Positions 44,140-53,338 are shown, counted from the first letter of the stretch. The stretch: DNA of 64,000 nt from Litchfieldella xinjiangensis (GCF_000759345.1 NZ_JPZL01000002.1:806001-870000); one strand, 5' to 3'. Made by a program: numbers and translations. Notes: generated by a model from the letters alone, not told the origin.

Positions 44140-45615
44140 TCAACGCTTGAGGGCATCGAACTCGGCGGTGATCTCATCGCTCGGCTCGCCTGTAGCCAGG
44201 CTGGCAACGACGATGGCGATATAAGCGAATATCACGCCCGGAACGATTTCGTAGAGATCGAACAGGCCACCGGAAATCTCCGCCCATACGACGACGGTGA
44301 CACCGCCGACGACGATACCGGCCAGGGCACCCCACTGATTCATGCGGCGCCAGAAAAGCGACATGATCAGCGCGGGGCCGAACGCGGCTCCGAAACCTGC
44401 CCAGGCGTAGGAGACCAGGTCGAGTACCGTTGTGTCCGGATTCAGGGCGAGGAGGTAGGCAATCACGGCGATAGCCACCACGGCAAAGCGACCCACCCAG
44501 ACCAACTCACTCTGTGATGCTTCCTTGCGTAGCAACGCCTTGTAGAAGTCATCCGTCAGCGCTGACGAGGAGACCAGCAACTGCGAGTCGGCTGTCGACA
44601 TGATCGCTGCCAGGATGGCAGCCAACAGGATGCCCGCGATGACCGGATGGAAGATCAGGTTGACCATGACCATGAACACCGTCTCGCCATCACCCAGCTC
44701 ACGAGAAACGAAGCCAACGCCCAGCAGGCCTACGGCCACCGCACAGAACAAGGTCAGCCCCGACCAGATGACGGCGATGCGACGTGCAGCCGGGATATCG
44801 TTCTCGCTACGGATACCGGCGAAACGCGCCAGGATATGCGGCTGACCGAAGTAACCCAGACCCCAGGCCAGGGAGCTGATGATTCCTACGGCCGTCAGGG
44901 CATCGCCGGTTGAGGCGTCACGGAACCAGGACAGCATGTACTCGCTTTCGGCGGCCAGGGCTGCACCTGCGCCACTGGCACCGCCAAGGTCCATGAACGC
45001 GATGATCGGGACGATAGCCAGGGCGGCGGCCATCATCAGGCCCTGGATCAAGTCGGTCCAGGAGACCGCCAGGAACCCGCCGATAAACGTATAGACGATA
45101 ATGGTCAGGGTCCCCACGGTGACCGCAATGCGGTAGTCGAGACCGAAGACCGTCTCGAAAAGACGGCCACCTGCCACCAGCCCGGAACTGGTATAGAACA
45201 GGAAGAAGACCAGAATGAAAATGGCCGAAATGATCCGTAGCAGGTGAGTCCTGTCGCGGAAGCGGTTGGCAAAGAACTCGGGCAGTGTCAGCGAATCGCT
45301 GGCCTGGAAGCTATAGATGCGAAGCCGGCGGGCGACGATCAGCCAGTTGAGCCAGGTACCGATCAACAGGCCGACGGCGATCCAACTGGCAGAAATGCCG
45401 CTGACATAGGCGGCGCCCGGCAGACCCAGCAGTAGCCAGCCCGACATATCGGAGGCACCGGCGGAGATCGCCGATGTCCATGGGCCGAGCGAGCGCCCGC
45501 CAAGAATGTAATCGGAGAGGTTGGTAGTGCGCTTGTAGGCAATGATACCGATGCCGAGCATTACTATGAGGTAGACGGCGAACGTCAAGCCGATGAGGAG
45601 GTTGTTTTGGACCAT
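44140..45615 (-). CDS. putP: sodium/proline symporter PutP
   Basis: 491 residues with about 13 membrane segments. SSS-family features: LGGRSLGPWTSAISAGASDMSGWLLLGLPG, SDSLTLPEFFANRF, FFLFYTSSGLVAGGRLFE, and the sodium-site region SSALTDDFYK. PutP imports proline with sodium as carbon source or compatible solute. It lies 132 bp downstream of putA on the same strand. Confidence 0.95.
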   Translation of the reverse strand: MVQNNLLIGLTFAVYLIVMLGIGIIAYKRTTNLSDYILGGRSLGPWTSAISAGASDMSGWLLLGLPGAAYVSGISASWIAVGLLIGTWLNWLIVARRLRIYSFQASDSLTLPEFFANRFRDRTHLLRIISAIFILVFFLFYTSSGLVAGGRLFETVFGLDYRIAVTVGTLTIIVYTFIGGFLAVSWTDLIQGLMMAAALAIVPIIAFMDLGGASGAGAALAAESEYMLSWFRDASTGDALTAVGIISSLAWGLGYFGQPHILARFAGIRSENDIPAARRIAVIWSGLTLFCAVAVGLLGVGFVSRELGDGETVFMVMVNLIFHPVIAGILLAAILAAIMSTADSQLLVSSSALTDDFYKALLRKEASQSELVWVGRFAVVAIAVIAYLLALNPDTTVLDLVSYAWAGFGAAFGPALIMSLFWRRMNQWGALAGIVVGGVTVVVWAEISGGLFDLYEIVPGVIFAYIAIVVASLATGEPSDEITAEFDALKR

Positions 45616-45658
45616 AAGATCTGTCCCACGTAAGGGTAAGTTTGTTGTTTATCAGGCG

Positions 45659-45693
45659 CGAAACCTCCCTGGCCACCGGCCAAGGAGGTTTCG
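45659..45693 (-). other. strong hairpin between putA and putP
   Basis: CGAAACCTCC with GGAGGTTTCG, extended inward by TGGCC/GGCCA with one mismatch. No T-run follows on the - strand. It lies 54 bp after the putA stop and may terminate part of the putA transcript or protect it, letting putP be expressed differently. Confidence 0.55.
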
Positions 45694-45747
45694 GGCGCCC
45701 CCGTCGTCATCGAACCCGGCAGGATGACGACGGGCTGCGGCGCTTGC

Positions 45748-48700
45748 TCAGGTATCGCCGAGCGCCAGCAGCGACGCGTTGCCGCCCAAGGCGGCGGTAT
45801 TGATGGTGACCGTCTTTTCGGTGGCGAAGCGAAGCAGGTAGTTCGGGCCACCTGCCTTGGGGCCCGTGCCCGACAGGCCTTGCCCACCGAAAGGCTGAAC
45901 GCCAACCACGGCGCCGATGATATTGCGGTTTACATACACATTACCAACCCGAATTTTCTGAGCAATGGCTTCCGCAAAGGATTCGTTTCTGCTATGGACG
46001 CCAAAGGTCAAGCCGTAGCGCCGGTCATTGATCGACTGGATCACCGCATCGATTTCGGAGGCCTTGTAGCGCACGATATGCAGCACGGGGCCGAACTGCT
46101 CGCGCTCCAGGGCATCGATACCGTCGATCTCGAAGGCCGTCGGCGGCACGAAGGTGCCGTCTGCCGTATGGGCGGGGTTCAGGCGCGTCTCGGCGATCAG
46201 ACGCCCTTCGGCTTTCAACGCTTCGATATGTCCGACAAGGCCCTCACGTGCGTCTTCATCGATGACCGGGCCGACATCGGTGCCCAGATCGCGCGGATCG
46301 CCGACGTGCAGCTCGGCCATGGCGCCCTTGAGAATCTCGATGACACGGTCGGCCACGTCTTCCTGAAGATACAGTACTCGCAGTGCAGAGCAGCGCTGGC
46401 CGGCGCTCTGGAACGCGGACTGCACAACGTCGGCCACGACCTGCTCGGGAAGCGCCGTCGAATCGACGATCATGGCGTTCATGCCGCCCGTCTCGGCAAT
46501 CAGCGTGGGCAGCGCCGCCCCCTCGCGAGCCGCAAGCGCGCGATTGATGATCTGGGCCGTATCGGTTCCACCCGTGAAGGCGACCCCGGTGATGCGCGGG
46601 TCGGAGGTCAGCACGCTGCCCACTGTGGGGCCATCGCCCGGCAGCAGCTGGACCACGTCGCGCGGCATGCCCGCTTCGTGAAGCAATTCGATCACGCGGT
46701 GAGCGATCAAAGAGGTCTGCTCGGCGGGCTTGGCCAGTACGGTATTACCGGACACGACCGCGGCCATGATCTGTCCGCAGAAAATGGCGACCGGGAAGTT
46801 CCACGGGCTGATGGCTGCGAACACGCCCTTGCCGGTAAGCAGCAGTTCGTTCGATTCTCCGGTCGGGCCGGGCAGCGGGGTCGGGTTGAACAGATCCTCG
46901 GCGCGCATGGCGTAGTAACGACAGAAGTCGACCGCTTCGCGGATTTCATCGACACCATCGGTCAGCAGCTTCCCGCCTTCGCGCGAGCAGAGCGTCATCA
47001 GCTCCGCCATGTTGTGCTCCATCAAGTCCGCCAGGCGGCGCAGGATCGCGGCGCGTTCGGCGACCGGCGTCGCGTCCCAGCTCGGAAACGCCTGCCAGGC
47101 GGCATCGATGGCGCGGCGTGTCTGCTCGCTCGAGGTCCACTGCACCGAGCCGACACGCACGCGGCGGTCGAAGGGACACAGCACGTCATGGGTGTTGTCA
47201 GCGTCGTCATCCACCGAGAACGCCAGCAGTGGCTTGACATGATGCTCCTTGTCCATGAAGGAGCCCATCTCGTCCACGAGCGGCTGGTACTGGCTACGTA
47301 TATTCAAGTTAACGCCCTGAGAATTCTTGCGATTCTGCCCATAGAGATCCCGGGGAAGCGGAATACGGGGGTTGGCGTAGGAAGGGTACTGCTTGAGCGT
47401 CTCGACCGGGTGCACGCAAAGCGACTCAACGGGGACGCGGGGATCGACCAACTGGTGCACGAAGGAGGAGTTGGCGCCATTTTCGAGTAGCCGGCGCACC
47501 AGGTAGGGCAATAGGTCCTTATGCGCCCCCACGGGGGCATAGATACGACAGTAGGTGCCCTTGGGTGCGCGCTTTAGCGCGGCGTCATACAACGCTTCGC
47601 CCATCCCATGCAGACGCTGGAACTCGAAGGGACGAGAGACCTCATTGGCCTGTTCCAGAATGGCACTGATGGTATGGGCGTTGTGCGTGGCGAACTGGGG
47701 GAAGATCTTGCCCCGGGTGTTTTCCGACAGCAGGAAACTGGCACAGACCAGGTAGGCGACATCGGTATTGGCCTTGCGCGTGTAGACAGGGTAGCCGTCC
47801 ACGCCCAACTGCTGCGATTCCTTGACTTCACTATCCCAGTAGGCGCCCTTGACCAGGCGGATGGGGATCTCGTCACCCTGTTCGTCGGCAAGGCGGTTAA
47901 GGTACTGGAGCACGGGCAGGGCGCGCTTGGAATAGGCCTGAACTACCAGGCCAAAATGCCCCCAGCCGCTACATACGTCGCTTTCGAATACGGCGCGGAA
48001 AACCTCCAGTGACAGTTCCAGTCGATCGACCTCCTCGGCGTCGATGGTCATGGCGACGCTATACTCACGCGCCAGGGTCGCAAGGCGCTTCACACTGGCG
48101 ACCAACTCCTCGAGGACCTGCTCGCGACGGCCGAACTCATAACGCGGATGCAGCGCCGAGAGTTTGATCGAGATCGAGGGGGCAGGGGTCTTGTCGGCCA
48201 ATGTCTTGCTGGTCTTGCCGACCTGCTCGATGGCGCGTGCATAGTCGTTGAAGTAGCGCTCCGCGTCCTCCCGCGTGCGGGCGGCTTCGCCCAGCATGTC
48301 GTAGGAATAAGTATAGCCCTTGTCGAAAAGCGGCTTGGAGCGCTTCAGCGCCTCGTCGATATCGCGCCCCAGCACGAACTGCTTACCCATGATCTTCATG
48401 GCCTCGACCATGGCGCGGCGGATGACGGGTTCGCCCATGCGGTTGACGAGGCGATTGATGAAATTGGCCGGCTTGCCGTCGCGGGGATGATCCATGGTGG
48501 TGACGCGGCCAGTCATCAACAGGCCCCAGGTCGAGGCGTTGACGAACCACGACTCGCTCTGGCCGACATAGGATTTCCAGTCGGCGGGGCCCAGCTTGTC
48601 CTCGATCAGGGCATCGGCAGTAGCCTTGTCGGGAATACGCAGCATGGCTTCTGCCAGGCACATCAGCATCAGCCCTTCGTGCGTATCCAGACTGTATTGC

Positions 48701-48936
48701 TGCAGCAGTTCGTCGATGCTGTCCACGGCCGTATCCATCTGACGGACTTCGCGCACCAGCTCAGCGGTCTTTTCGGCGATGCGCTTGAAGTCTTCCTCGT
48801 CGTTGGCCAGGAATTTGACCTGCTCCGCCACATAGGCGTTTTCGTCGACGATATAGTGGTCACTGACCCGGGCGAACAGCGTCGCCAGGTCCTGGTTCCA
48901 CGTAGCACTATCCAGCATGTTGTTGGCGTTGAGCAT
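45748..48936 (-). CDS. putA: bifunctional proline dehydrogenase / L-glutamate gamma-semialdehyde dehydrogenase PutA (short form)
   Basis: 1062 residues, against about 1320 in E. coli. The N-terminus (MLNANNMLDSATWNQDL) has no ribbon-helix-helix DNA-binding domain. The PRODH barrel spans about 170-470 (MIMGKQFVLGRDI, SIKLSALHPRYE, RLVKGAYWDSE). The aldehyde dehydrogenase spans about 560-1030 with SPWNFPVAIF, FTGGTDTAQII, AETGGMNAMIVD and catalytic Cys in SAGQRCSALRVL. It oxidises proline to glutamate by channelling. Lacking a DNA-binding domain it cannot repress itself; the AraC gene upstream is a likely regulator. The 204 bp between them contain a small palindrome TGCCGA-ATCC-TCGGCA (49034-49049). 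Confidence 0.97.
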   Translation of the reverse strand: MLNANNMLDSATWNQDLATLFARVSDHYIVDENAYVAEQVKFLANDEEDFKRIAEKTAELVREVRQMDTAVDSIDELLQQYSLDTHEGLMLMCLAEAMLRIPDKATADALIEDKLGPADWKSYVGQSESWFVNASTWGLLMTGRVTTMDHPRDGKPANFINRLVNRMGEPVIRRAMVEAMKIMGKQFVLGRDIDEALKRSKPLFDKGYTYSYDMLGEAARTREDAERYFNDYARAIEQVGKTSKTLADKTPAPSISIKLSALHPRYEFGRREQVLEELVASVKRLATLAREYSVAMTIDAEEVDRLELSLEVFRAVFESDVCSGWGHFGLVVQAYSKRALPVLQYLNRLADEQGDEIPIRLVKGAYWDSEVKESQQLGVDGYPVYTRKANTDVAYLVCASFLLSENTRGKIFPQFATHNAHTISAILEQANEVSRPFEFQRLHGMGEALYDAALKRAPKGTYCRIYAPVGAHKDLLPYLVRRLLENGANSSFVHQLVDPRVPVESLCVHPVETLKQYPSYANPRIPLPRDLYGQNRKNSQGVNLNIRSQYQPLVDEMGSFMDKEHHVKPLLAFSVDDDADNTHDVLCPFDRRVRVGSVQWTSSEQTRRAIDAAWQAFPSWDATPVAERAAILRRLADLMEHNMAELMTLCSREGGKLLTDGVDEIREAVDFCRYYAMRAEDLFNPTPLPGPTGESNELLLTGKGVFAAISPWNFPVAIFCGQIMAAVVSGNTVLAKPAEQTSLIAHRVIELLHEAGMPRDVVQLLPGDGPTVGSVLTSDPRITGVAFTGGTDTAQIINRALAAREGAALPTLIAETGGMNAMIVDSTALPEQVVADVVQSAFQSAGQRCSALRVLYLQEDVADRVIEILKGAMAELHVGDPRDLGTDVGPVIDEDAREGLVGHIEALKAEGRLIAETRLNPAHTADGTFVPPTAFEIDGIDALEREQFGPVLHIVRYKASEIDAVIQSINDRRYGLTFGVHSRNESFAEAIAQKIRVGNVYVNRNIIGAVVGVQPFGGQGLSGTGPKAGGPNYLLRFATEKTVTINTAALGGNASLLALGDT

Positions 48937-49140
48937 GTGACTACCTATAGCGATGGGTGAACGAAACCCGCACTTGGCCAGGTCGGTCCCCGTGATAATG
49001 AGATGAATGTAGAGCGGGGTGTAGACGCCGTCTTGCCGAATCCTCGGCAGGAGTTGTCAAAAACGCGGATTTTCACAAAGAACCATCTTGTCACCCTAGT
49101 CCAGGATGACGAGACGTGCCGTTGGGGTTAGCGCTGCGGG

Positions 49141-49926
49141 CTACCGGCCAAGAGCGAGCAACGAGGGAGCGTCGGCGCGTCGCAATAGGCTCGGCGGGTG
49201 ACCGTAGGTTCGGCGGAATGCGTGGGACAGGGCGCTCTGATTGGCAAAGCCGGTATGCGCAGCGATCTCGGATAATGGTAGTCGCGTTGAAGTGAGAAGA
49301 TGGCGAACGGCACCGAGACGTTGCCGCAACAGATATTGATAGGGCGAGAGCCCGGTCTGTTGCCGGAAGCGCTCACTGAAGTGTGCTTCACTCAGGCATG
49401 CCTGCTCGGCCAGATGCTTGACGGTGATACGTTCGGCTAGGTTGCGCTGTATGTAGCGATCGAGGGTCTGGAGGTTCAACCGACGCGGACCGCGTGTCGC
49501 CAGGTCGGGGTGCAGACGGGCATAAAGACAGCTGAGAAAAGTGGCCGCCAGCAGGTCGCCCTGCCTTTCATATTGTCCGCCCTGGCCAAGTTCCTGGGTA
49601 AGAAAGTCGAGGTACGATCGCAGGGGAGCGTCGAGTTCGAAGAAGCGGGGTGCGTCGAAGAGGCGGGCAAGCTCATGGTTAGCCCCTGTCAGGCAGGGTC
49701 CGTCACCGGGCAGGTCCAGGATCAGCTGGCGATTTTCTCCGATGCCCTCATAGTAGTGCACATGGTTGGCCGGCACGATACAGCCCGAAAGCGGGGCGAT
49801 TCGCCCGCCCAGCCCTTCGATCTCGAGCTCGGCATGACCACTCAGCCCGATCACGATTTGGTGGAAATCGTGATCGTGGTGCTTGGTCATATTGTCGAGC
49901 GGAATCAAGCGAATGGCGCTGGACAT
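49141..49926 (-). CDS. AraC-family regulator, probable proline-utilisation activator (PruR-like)
   Basis: 261 residues. An N-terminal cupin-like sensor (HHDHDFHQIVIGLSGHAELEIEG, then VPANHVHYYEG) is followed by two helix-turn-helix motifs (VKHLAEQACLSEAHFSERFRQQTG, LSEIAAHTGFANQSALSHAFRRTYG). It lies directly upstream of putA on the same strand. In Pseudomonas the AraC-type PruR activates putA/putP; the same is inferred here because PutA lacks its own DNA-binding domain. Confidence 0.88.
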   Translation of the reverse strand: MSSAIRLIPLDNMTKHHDHDFHQIVIGLSGHAELEIEGLGGRIAPLSGCIVPANHVHYYEGIGENRQLILDLPGDGPCLTGANHELARLFDAPRFFELDAPLRSYLDFLTQELGQGGQYERQGDLLAATFLSCLYARLHPDLATRGPRRLNLQTLDRYIQRNLAERITVKHLAEQACLSEAHFSERFRQQTGLSPYQYLLRQRLGAVRHLLTSTRLPLSEIAAHTGFANQSALSHAFRRTYGHPPSLLRRADAPSLLALGR

Positions 49927-49993
49927 GTGTCACCTCGAGCGAGCCGGCGATGAGAGCCGATCTCAGTATACCCGCTTCGTCCACTGAAATGCG

Positions 49994-50368
49994 TCAACGC
50001 GAATCGTGGCGTCGCTCACGCAGTGCAGTGTGAGCCGCCAGATGATCGCGTAGTGCGGATAGTTCCTTCTTGCCTTCAGGCGATAGCAGTGAGCCGCCAC
50101 GTGATGCCCTCCAGGGGCGGCCATGATCCTCCATCAGGCGCTGTGCACGGCGTCTCACGCTTTCGAGATAGGCGTCGTGCCGTATGGGATAGCCGACGAT
50201 GGTCTGCCATTCGGTATCGCCGATCTGATCGTTCAGGGCGCGATCGAACAGGGCTAGCAGGTCGTGTGGCTCAGTGCGGTAGCGTGGGGTTCTCGACAGT
50301 AGAAGGACGCCCAAGGTACTGCCGATGACGAGTAGGCAGACCGCGAAGACCAGTAGATAGGTTGCCAT
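49994..50368 (-). CDS. hypothetical membrane-anchored protein
   Basis: 124 residues: an N-terminal membrane segment (about 3-26), then a charged, mostly helical domain with RTEPHDLLALFDRALNDQI, EWQTIVGYPI and RRRAQRLMEDHG. No family recognised. It lies between the AraC gene and tRNA-Gly on the same strand. Confidence 0.6.
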   Translation of the reverse strand: MATYLLVFAVCLLVIGSTLGVLLLSRTPRYRTEPHDLLALFDRALNDQIGDTEWQTIVGYPIRHDAYLESVRRRAQRLMEDHGRPWRASRGGSLLSPEGKKELSALRDHLAAHTALRERRHDSR

Positions 50369-50418
50369 GACCAGGAGTCCGTGGCGAGGGTGCGGAACCC
50401 AGACGCGGGTCGCAGGAA

Positions 50419-50492
50419 TGGAGCGGGTGAAGGGAATCGAACCCTCGTCTTAAGCTTGGGAAGCTTCTGCTCTACCATTGAGCTACACCCGC
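50419..50492 (-). tRNA. tRNA-Gly (CCC anticodon)
   Basis: 74 nt including an encoded CCA. Acceptor GCGGGTG/CACCCGC, D arm GCTC-AATGGTA-GAGC, anticodon loop TTCCCAA (anticodon CCC), T arm GAGGG-TTCGATT-CCCTT. The first anticodon-stem pair (27-43) is a G-A mismatch, leaving four good pairs; the rest matches known bacterial tRNA-Gly(CCC). No integrase or attachment duplication was seen beside it. Confidence 0.95.
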
Positions 50493-50802
50493 GACGCGTT
50501 TCGATAGTAAACTCAAGGCCTTATCCGGATCAAGCTGTCTCACGTTTTTCGCGTTCCATGGGACTTAAGTCGTTGTTATCTCGCTTGCACGCCAAGGCTG
50601 GGCGCTGCCTGGCCAGGAAAAGAAGAGAAAATCTTGCGCTGGCATGAAACTTTTGCCGAATCCATGGTCATAGAGACATAAGCGCAATTTCAAGGTGATA
50701 GCAGTCGCTCTTCCAATTGTGTTTATGCTCGCAGTTTCGATCTCTTGGCCGCCATATGCATGCATATGGCGGCTTTTCTTTGCCATGCTGTCAGGCGAGG
50801 CA
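50493..50802 (+). terminator. 310-bp gap with an orphan + strand terminator (50748-50781), possible small RNA
   Basis: A perfect 26-base palindrome (50748-50773: GCCGCCATATGCA and its complement) is followed by TTTTCTTT on the + strand. Both flanking genes are on the - strand and no + strand gene precedes it, so the T-run has no known client. On the - strand the sequence after the palindrome (CCAAGAGATCG) is not T-rich, though it could still end the CBS gene. No convincing promoter or gene is seen in the rest of the gap. Confidence 0.5.
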
Positions 50803-51213
50803 TCAGCGGCCATTACGCATGCGCAACAGGGCGGTAAGCACGTCATGACGGGTGACGATACCGATGAGCTTGCCTTGTTCGACCACAGGAAACACCTTGG
50901 GGCGTGCCCCGTGCATCTCCTGGGCGAGGTCAGTGATGCCCTTGCTGGCCGTCACACACAGGGCTTCTTCGCGCATCAGGTCGCGAACCTGAGGCGGCTC
51001 GTCATTCAGGTAGGCGCTTTCCAGCAACTTGCCGAGCACATCCTGCTCCGAGATGAAGCCGATCAATCGATCGTTGTCATCGACCACCGGTGCACCGGGA
51101 AGCCGATGCAAGGCAAGTCCCTTCACTAGCGTAGTAATCGGCATGCTGCCGCTGACCCGAAAGCAATCCCGGGACATGATGTCGCGGACGATGGTGGGCG
51201 CCGTGTTGGCCAT
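50803..51213 (-). CDS. CBS-domain pair protein
   Basis: 136 residues from ATG 51213 (GAGGAGA upstream; the earlier in-frame ATG at 51234 spans this site). Two CBS motifs, about 10-65 (VRDIMSRDCFRVSGSMPI ... PVVDDNDRLIGFISEQDVL) and 78-132 (VRDLMREEALCVTASKGI ... PVVEQGKLIGIVTRHDVL). Such stand-alone CBS pairs usually bind adenosine nucleotides and regulate partner proteins; no partner is evident. Confidence 0.85.
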   Translation of the reverse strand: MANTAPTIVRDIMSRDCFRVSGSMPITTLVKGLALHRLPGAPVVDDNDRLIGFISEQDVLGKLLESAYLNDEPPQVRDLMREEALCVTASKGITDLAQEMHGARPKVFPVVEQGKLIGIVTRHDVLTALLRMRNGR

Positions 51214-51426
51214 GGATGTCTCCTCTTCAGGCACGCTTGTTGGCCAAGGGCCAACGCGTTTCTCCCGTTCAGGATAGTCGAGTCCGACGAGGGGGATTTT
51301 CGGGTCGCTGAGGACCGCAAGAACTATTGTATAGATAGCACTGATAAGGAATTTGCACGCGGGCTCTCGCCGTTAGCCCTGATTGACGCTCGCATCGAGC
51401 GTACCACCCCCCTGGAGGATTCGACC

Positions 51427-51738
51427 ATGGATGCAAGAGAGTATCTCGCCAAGAAAGGATTGGCCGATGACCGCGACGAGTCGCATCCCAATACGCTGGA
51501 AGAGCTGGCCTGGTCCCGGGCTCGTCAGTCGGGTCAAAAACGACCCAGAAGCGGTACACCTCACGACTGGGAGGACTGGGACCGCTACCATGCCGAGCTA
51601 TCGCAAGGGGCCGAATCGGTAGGACAGAAGCTCGATACTGCCTCCCGCCTGGTCTATCAAGGGCGTATGGCCCGCCTGCCTCAGGGCACGTCACCTCTAG
51701 GTGGCCCGAAAGCCGATCCGGGGGCTGATAATCTTTGA
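51427..51738 (+). CDS. small hypothetical protein
   Basis: 103 residues with a good GGAGG site eight bases upstream. Hydrophilic and charged, it contains SHPNTLEELAWSRARQSG and PHDWEDWDRYHAELSQG; there is no membrane segment. No family recognised. It is divergent from the CBS gene across a 213-bp gap. The strong ribosome site and typical codon use support it as real. Confidence 0.65.
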   Translation: MDAREYLAKKGLADDRDESHPNTLEELAWSRARQSGQKRPRSGTPHDWEDWDRYHAELSQGAESVGQKLDTASRLVYQGRMARLPQGTSPLGGPKADPGADNL

Positions 51739-51747
51739 AGTCTTGTT

Positions 51748-51767
51748 TATTTTCGGAATCGAACTAG
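51748..51767 (+). promoter_or_regulatory. GlpR-like operator 1
   Basis: TATTTTCG-GAAT-CGAACTAG: two half-sites with the four-base spacing of the GlpR operator (roughly WATKTTCG-N4-CGAAMW). A weak promoter (TTGTTT 51743-51748, 16 bp, TAGATT 51765-51770) overlaps it. It lies about 480 bp before the glycerol transporter operon. The glpR gene itself is not in the window. Confidence 0.55.
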
Positions 51768-51972
51768 ATTTTTTCTACACGAAAGCGCGACGTTTCGGCT
51801 CGTCTTGCTGAGGCGAGTATATTCCCCTCGGGTGTGGCGAGTTGTATTTCTCGTCACAAAGCTGCATTTATTATCGAGTTATTGTTTGCGCCGGTTAGAC
51901 CATTGTCTAGCCTTCAACGGCTTGAAAGCCATTGAAGGGGAGAGGTAGGTAAGCTAGCCTGATCATCGAAAC
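51768..51972 (+). other. long leader or intergenic stretch with hairpin at 51911-51938
   Basis: No gene is supported. CCTTCAA-C-GGCTT-GA-AAGCC-A-TTGAAGG (51911-51938) forms a 12-bp hairpin with one mismatch, followed by GGGGAGAGGTAGG. If transcription starts at operator 1, this would be in the 5' leader of the glycerol operon. I do not recognise a known riboswitch. Confidence 0.4.
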
Positions 51973-52010
51973 CGAACATTTAATGTTCGTTTTTTTAAAA
52001 ATCGAACATT
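51973..52010 (+). promoter_or_regulatory. GlpR-like operator 2 with three half-sites
   Basis: CGAACATT (51973-51980), AATGTTCG (51982-51989) and CGAACATT (52003-52010), the same octamer three times in alternating orientation, separated by one and thirteen bases. AATGTTCG/CGAACATT is the GlpR half-site sequence. A T7/A5 tract lies between the second and third sites. About 240 bp before the first transporter gene. A 61-codon frame starting inside (51983) has no ribosome site and is not called. Confidence 0.7.
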
Positions 52011-52248
52011 GCTGCGCGGGCATCGCACACCCGCTTAGCGTGGGCTATCACAATGATAAGAAAGGACACTGCTCAATGGCACCTATGTCTTGTCGCTTCA
52101 CTGCCTGCTCCAGTCCGTTGAATCTGCTTTTGCTTACAAGTGCCTTGCTTTCAGGCCCTTGGCTTTAATGTCCTTGAAACGTTCGGTTGCCAGCGTGTCG
52201 AGAGGCTGAGCCCCTCTTTCTCTACAAGACGATAACAACGAGCCAAGC

Positions 52249-53337
52249 ATGTCTCTGATTCTCGAAAAAATCGATCACGTGGTTAACGGCGCCACGCATA
52301 TCGACAACGTCAGCCTTGAACTGGCTCCGGGGTCGTTCAATGTTCTGCTGGGGCGCACCCTGGCCGGGAAGACCACCTTGATGCGGTTGATGGCAGGCCT
52401 CGAACGGCCGACGCATGGACGTATCCTGATGAATGGCCATGACGTGACCGGGGTGCCTGTGCGCAAGCGCAACGTGTCGATGGTCTACCAGCAGTTTATC
52501 AATTACCCCAGTTTGACCGTTTACGAGAATATCGCCTCACCGCTCAGGTTGGCTGGTGTCGAGGCCCGTGAAATCGATCGCCGGGTGCGCGAGACGGCCG
52601 AAATGCTGCATATGGAGGCGTTGCTCGAGCGCTATCCCCAGGAGCTCTCGGGAGGGCAGCAGCAGCGAACTGCGATGGGGCGAGCGCTGGTCAAGGATGC
52701 CGAGGTAATCCTGTTCGATGAGCCCTTGGTGAACCTTGATTACAAGCTGCGCGAGGAGTTCCGGGAGGAGCTGCGTGAATTGTTCAAGACGCGCAAGGCC
52801 ATTGCCGTTTATGCCACGACCGAGCCGAATGAGGCGTTGGCGCTGGGTGGCCATACCGCCTTACTCCACGAAGGAAAGTTGCTGCAGTACGGCCGCACCG
52901 AAGACGTCTACCATCGGCCCCAGAACATTCTCAGTGCCGAGATGTTTTCCGAACCGCCCATCAATGTCTTGCCTGGCATGGTCTCGGGGTCGGAAGTCAC
53001 CTTCGATCGCCGGGTTCATTTCTCCCTGACCGATGACCTGAAACGGCTGGCGCCCGGCCAGTACCAGTTCGGGGTACGTGCCTCGCACATTACCCTGGGT
53101 CCGCAAAGTCCTGACGACCTGGGGCTGCCGGTCAGTGTCGATCTGGCCGAAATCAGCGGCTCGGAAACGTTTTTGCATGTGCACAACGACCTTTTTGATC
53201 TCGTGGTGCACCTGGCCGGGGTCCATGAGTTCGCCGTCGATCAGGAAATCACCGTTTATCTCCCGCCGCACAAGATGTATGCCTTCGACCGGGAAGGGGC
53301 GGTCGTGCACATCCCCCCGCATCTCGAAGGAGCGTGA
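52249..53337 (+). CDS. glpS: glycerol ABC transporter ATPase, GlpS type
   Basis: 362 residues. Walker A is unusual (GRTLAGKTT, 35-43: Ala where the third conserved Gly stands); the signature LSGGQQQR (133-140) is canonical, Walker B VILFDEPLVNLD (153-164); the switch-His position is Thr191 (VYATTEPNEA). The C-terminal OB-like domain is that of sugar/polyol ATPases. Paired with the next ATPase it resembles GlpS/GlpT of the Rhizobium glycerol transporter operon glpSTPQUV. The downstream gene order matches. The substrate glycerol (or a related polyol) is inferred from that order and from glpD. Confidence 0.85.
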   Translation: MSLILEKIDHVVNGATHIDNVSLELAPGSFNVLLGRTLAGKTTLMRLMAGLERPTHGRILMNGHDVTGVPVRKRNVSMVYQQFINYPSLTVYENIASPLRLAGVEAREIDRRVRETAEMLHMEALLERYPQELSGGQQQRTAMGRALVKDAEVILFDEPLVNLDYKLREEFREELRELFKTRKAIAVYATTEPNEALALGGHTALLHEGKLLQYGRTEDVYHRPQNILSAEMFSEPPINVLPGMVSGSEVTFDRRVHFSLTDDLKRLAPGQYQFGVRASHITLGPQSPDDLGLPVSVDLAEISGSETFLHVHNDLFDLVVHLAGVHEFAVDQEITVYLPPHKMYAFDREGAVVHIPPHLEGA

Positions 53338-53338
53338 C

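Noticed and set aside
50419-50492. tRNA-Gly as an integration site for a mobile island
   Set aside because: No integrase, no direct repeat of the tRNA 3' end and no abrupt composition change next to it.
51983-52168. 61-codon open frame before the glycerol operon
   Set aside because: It begins inside the operator repeats, has no ribosome site and encodes a sequence without family features.
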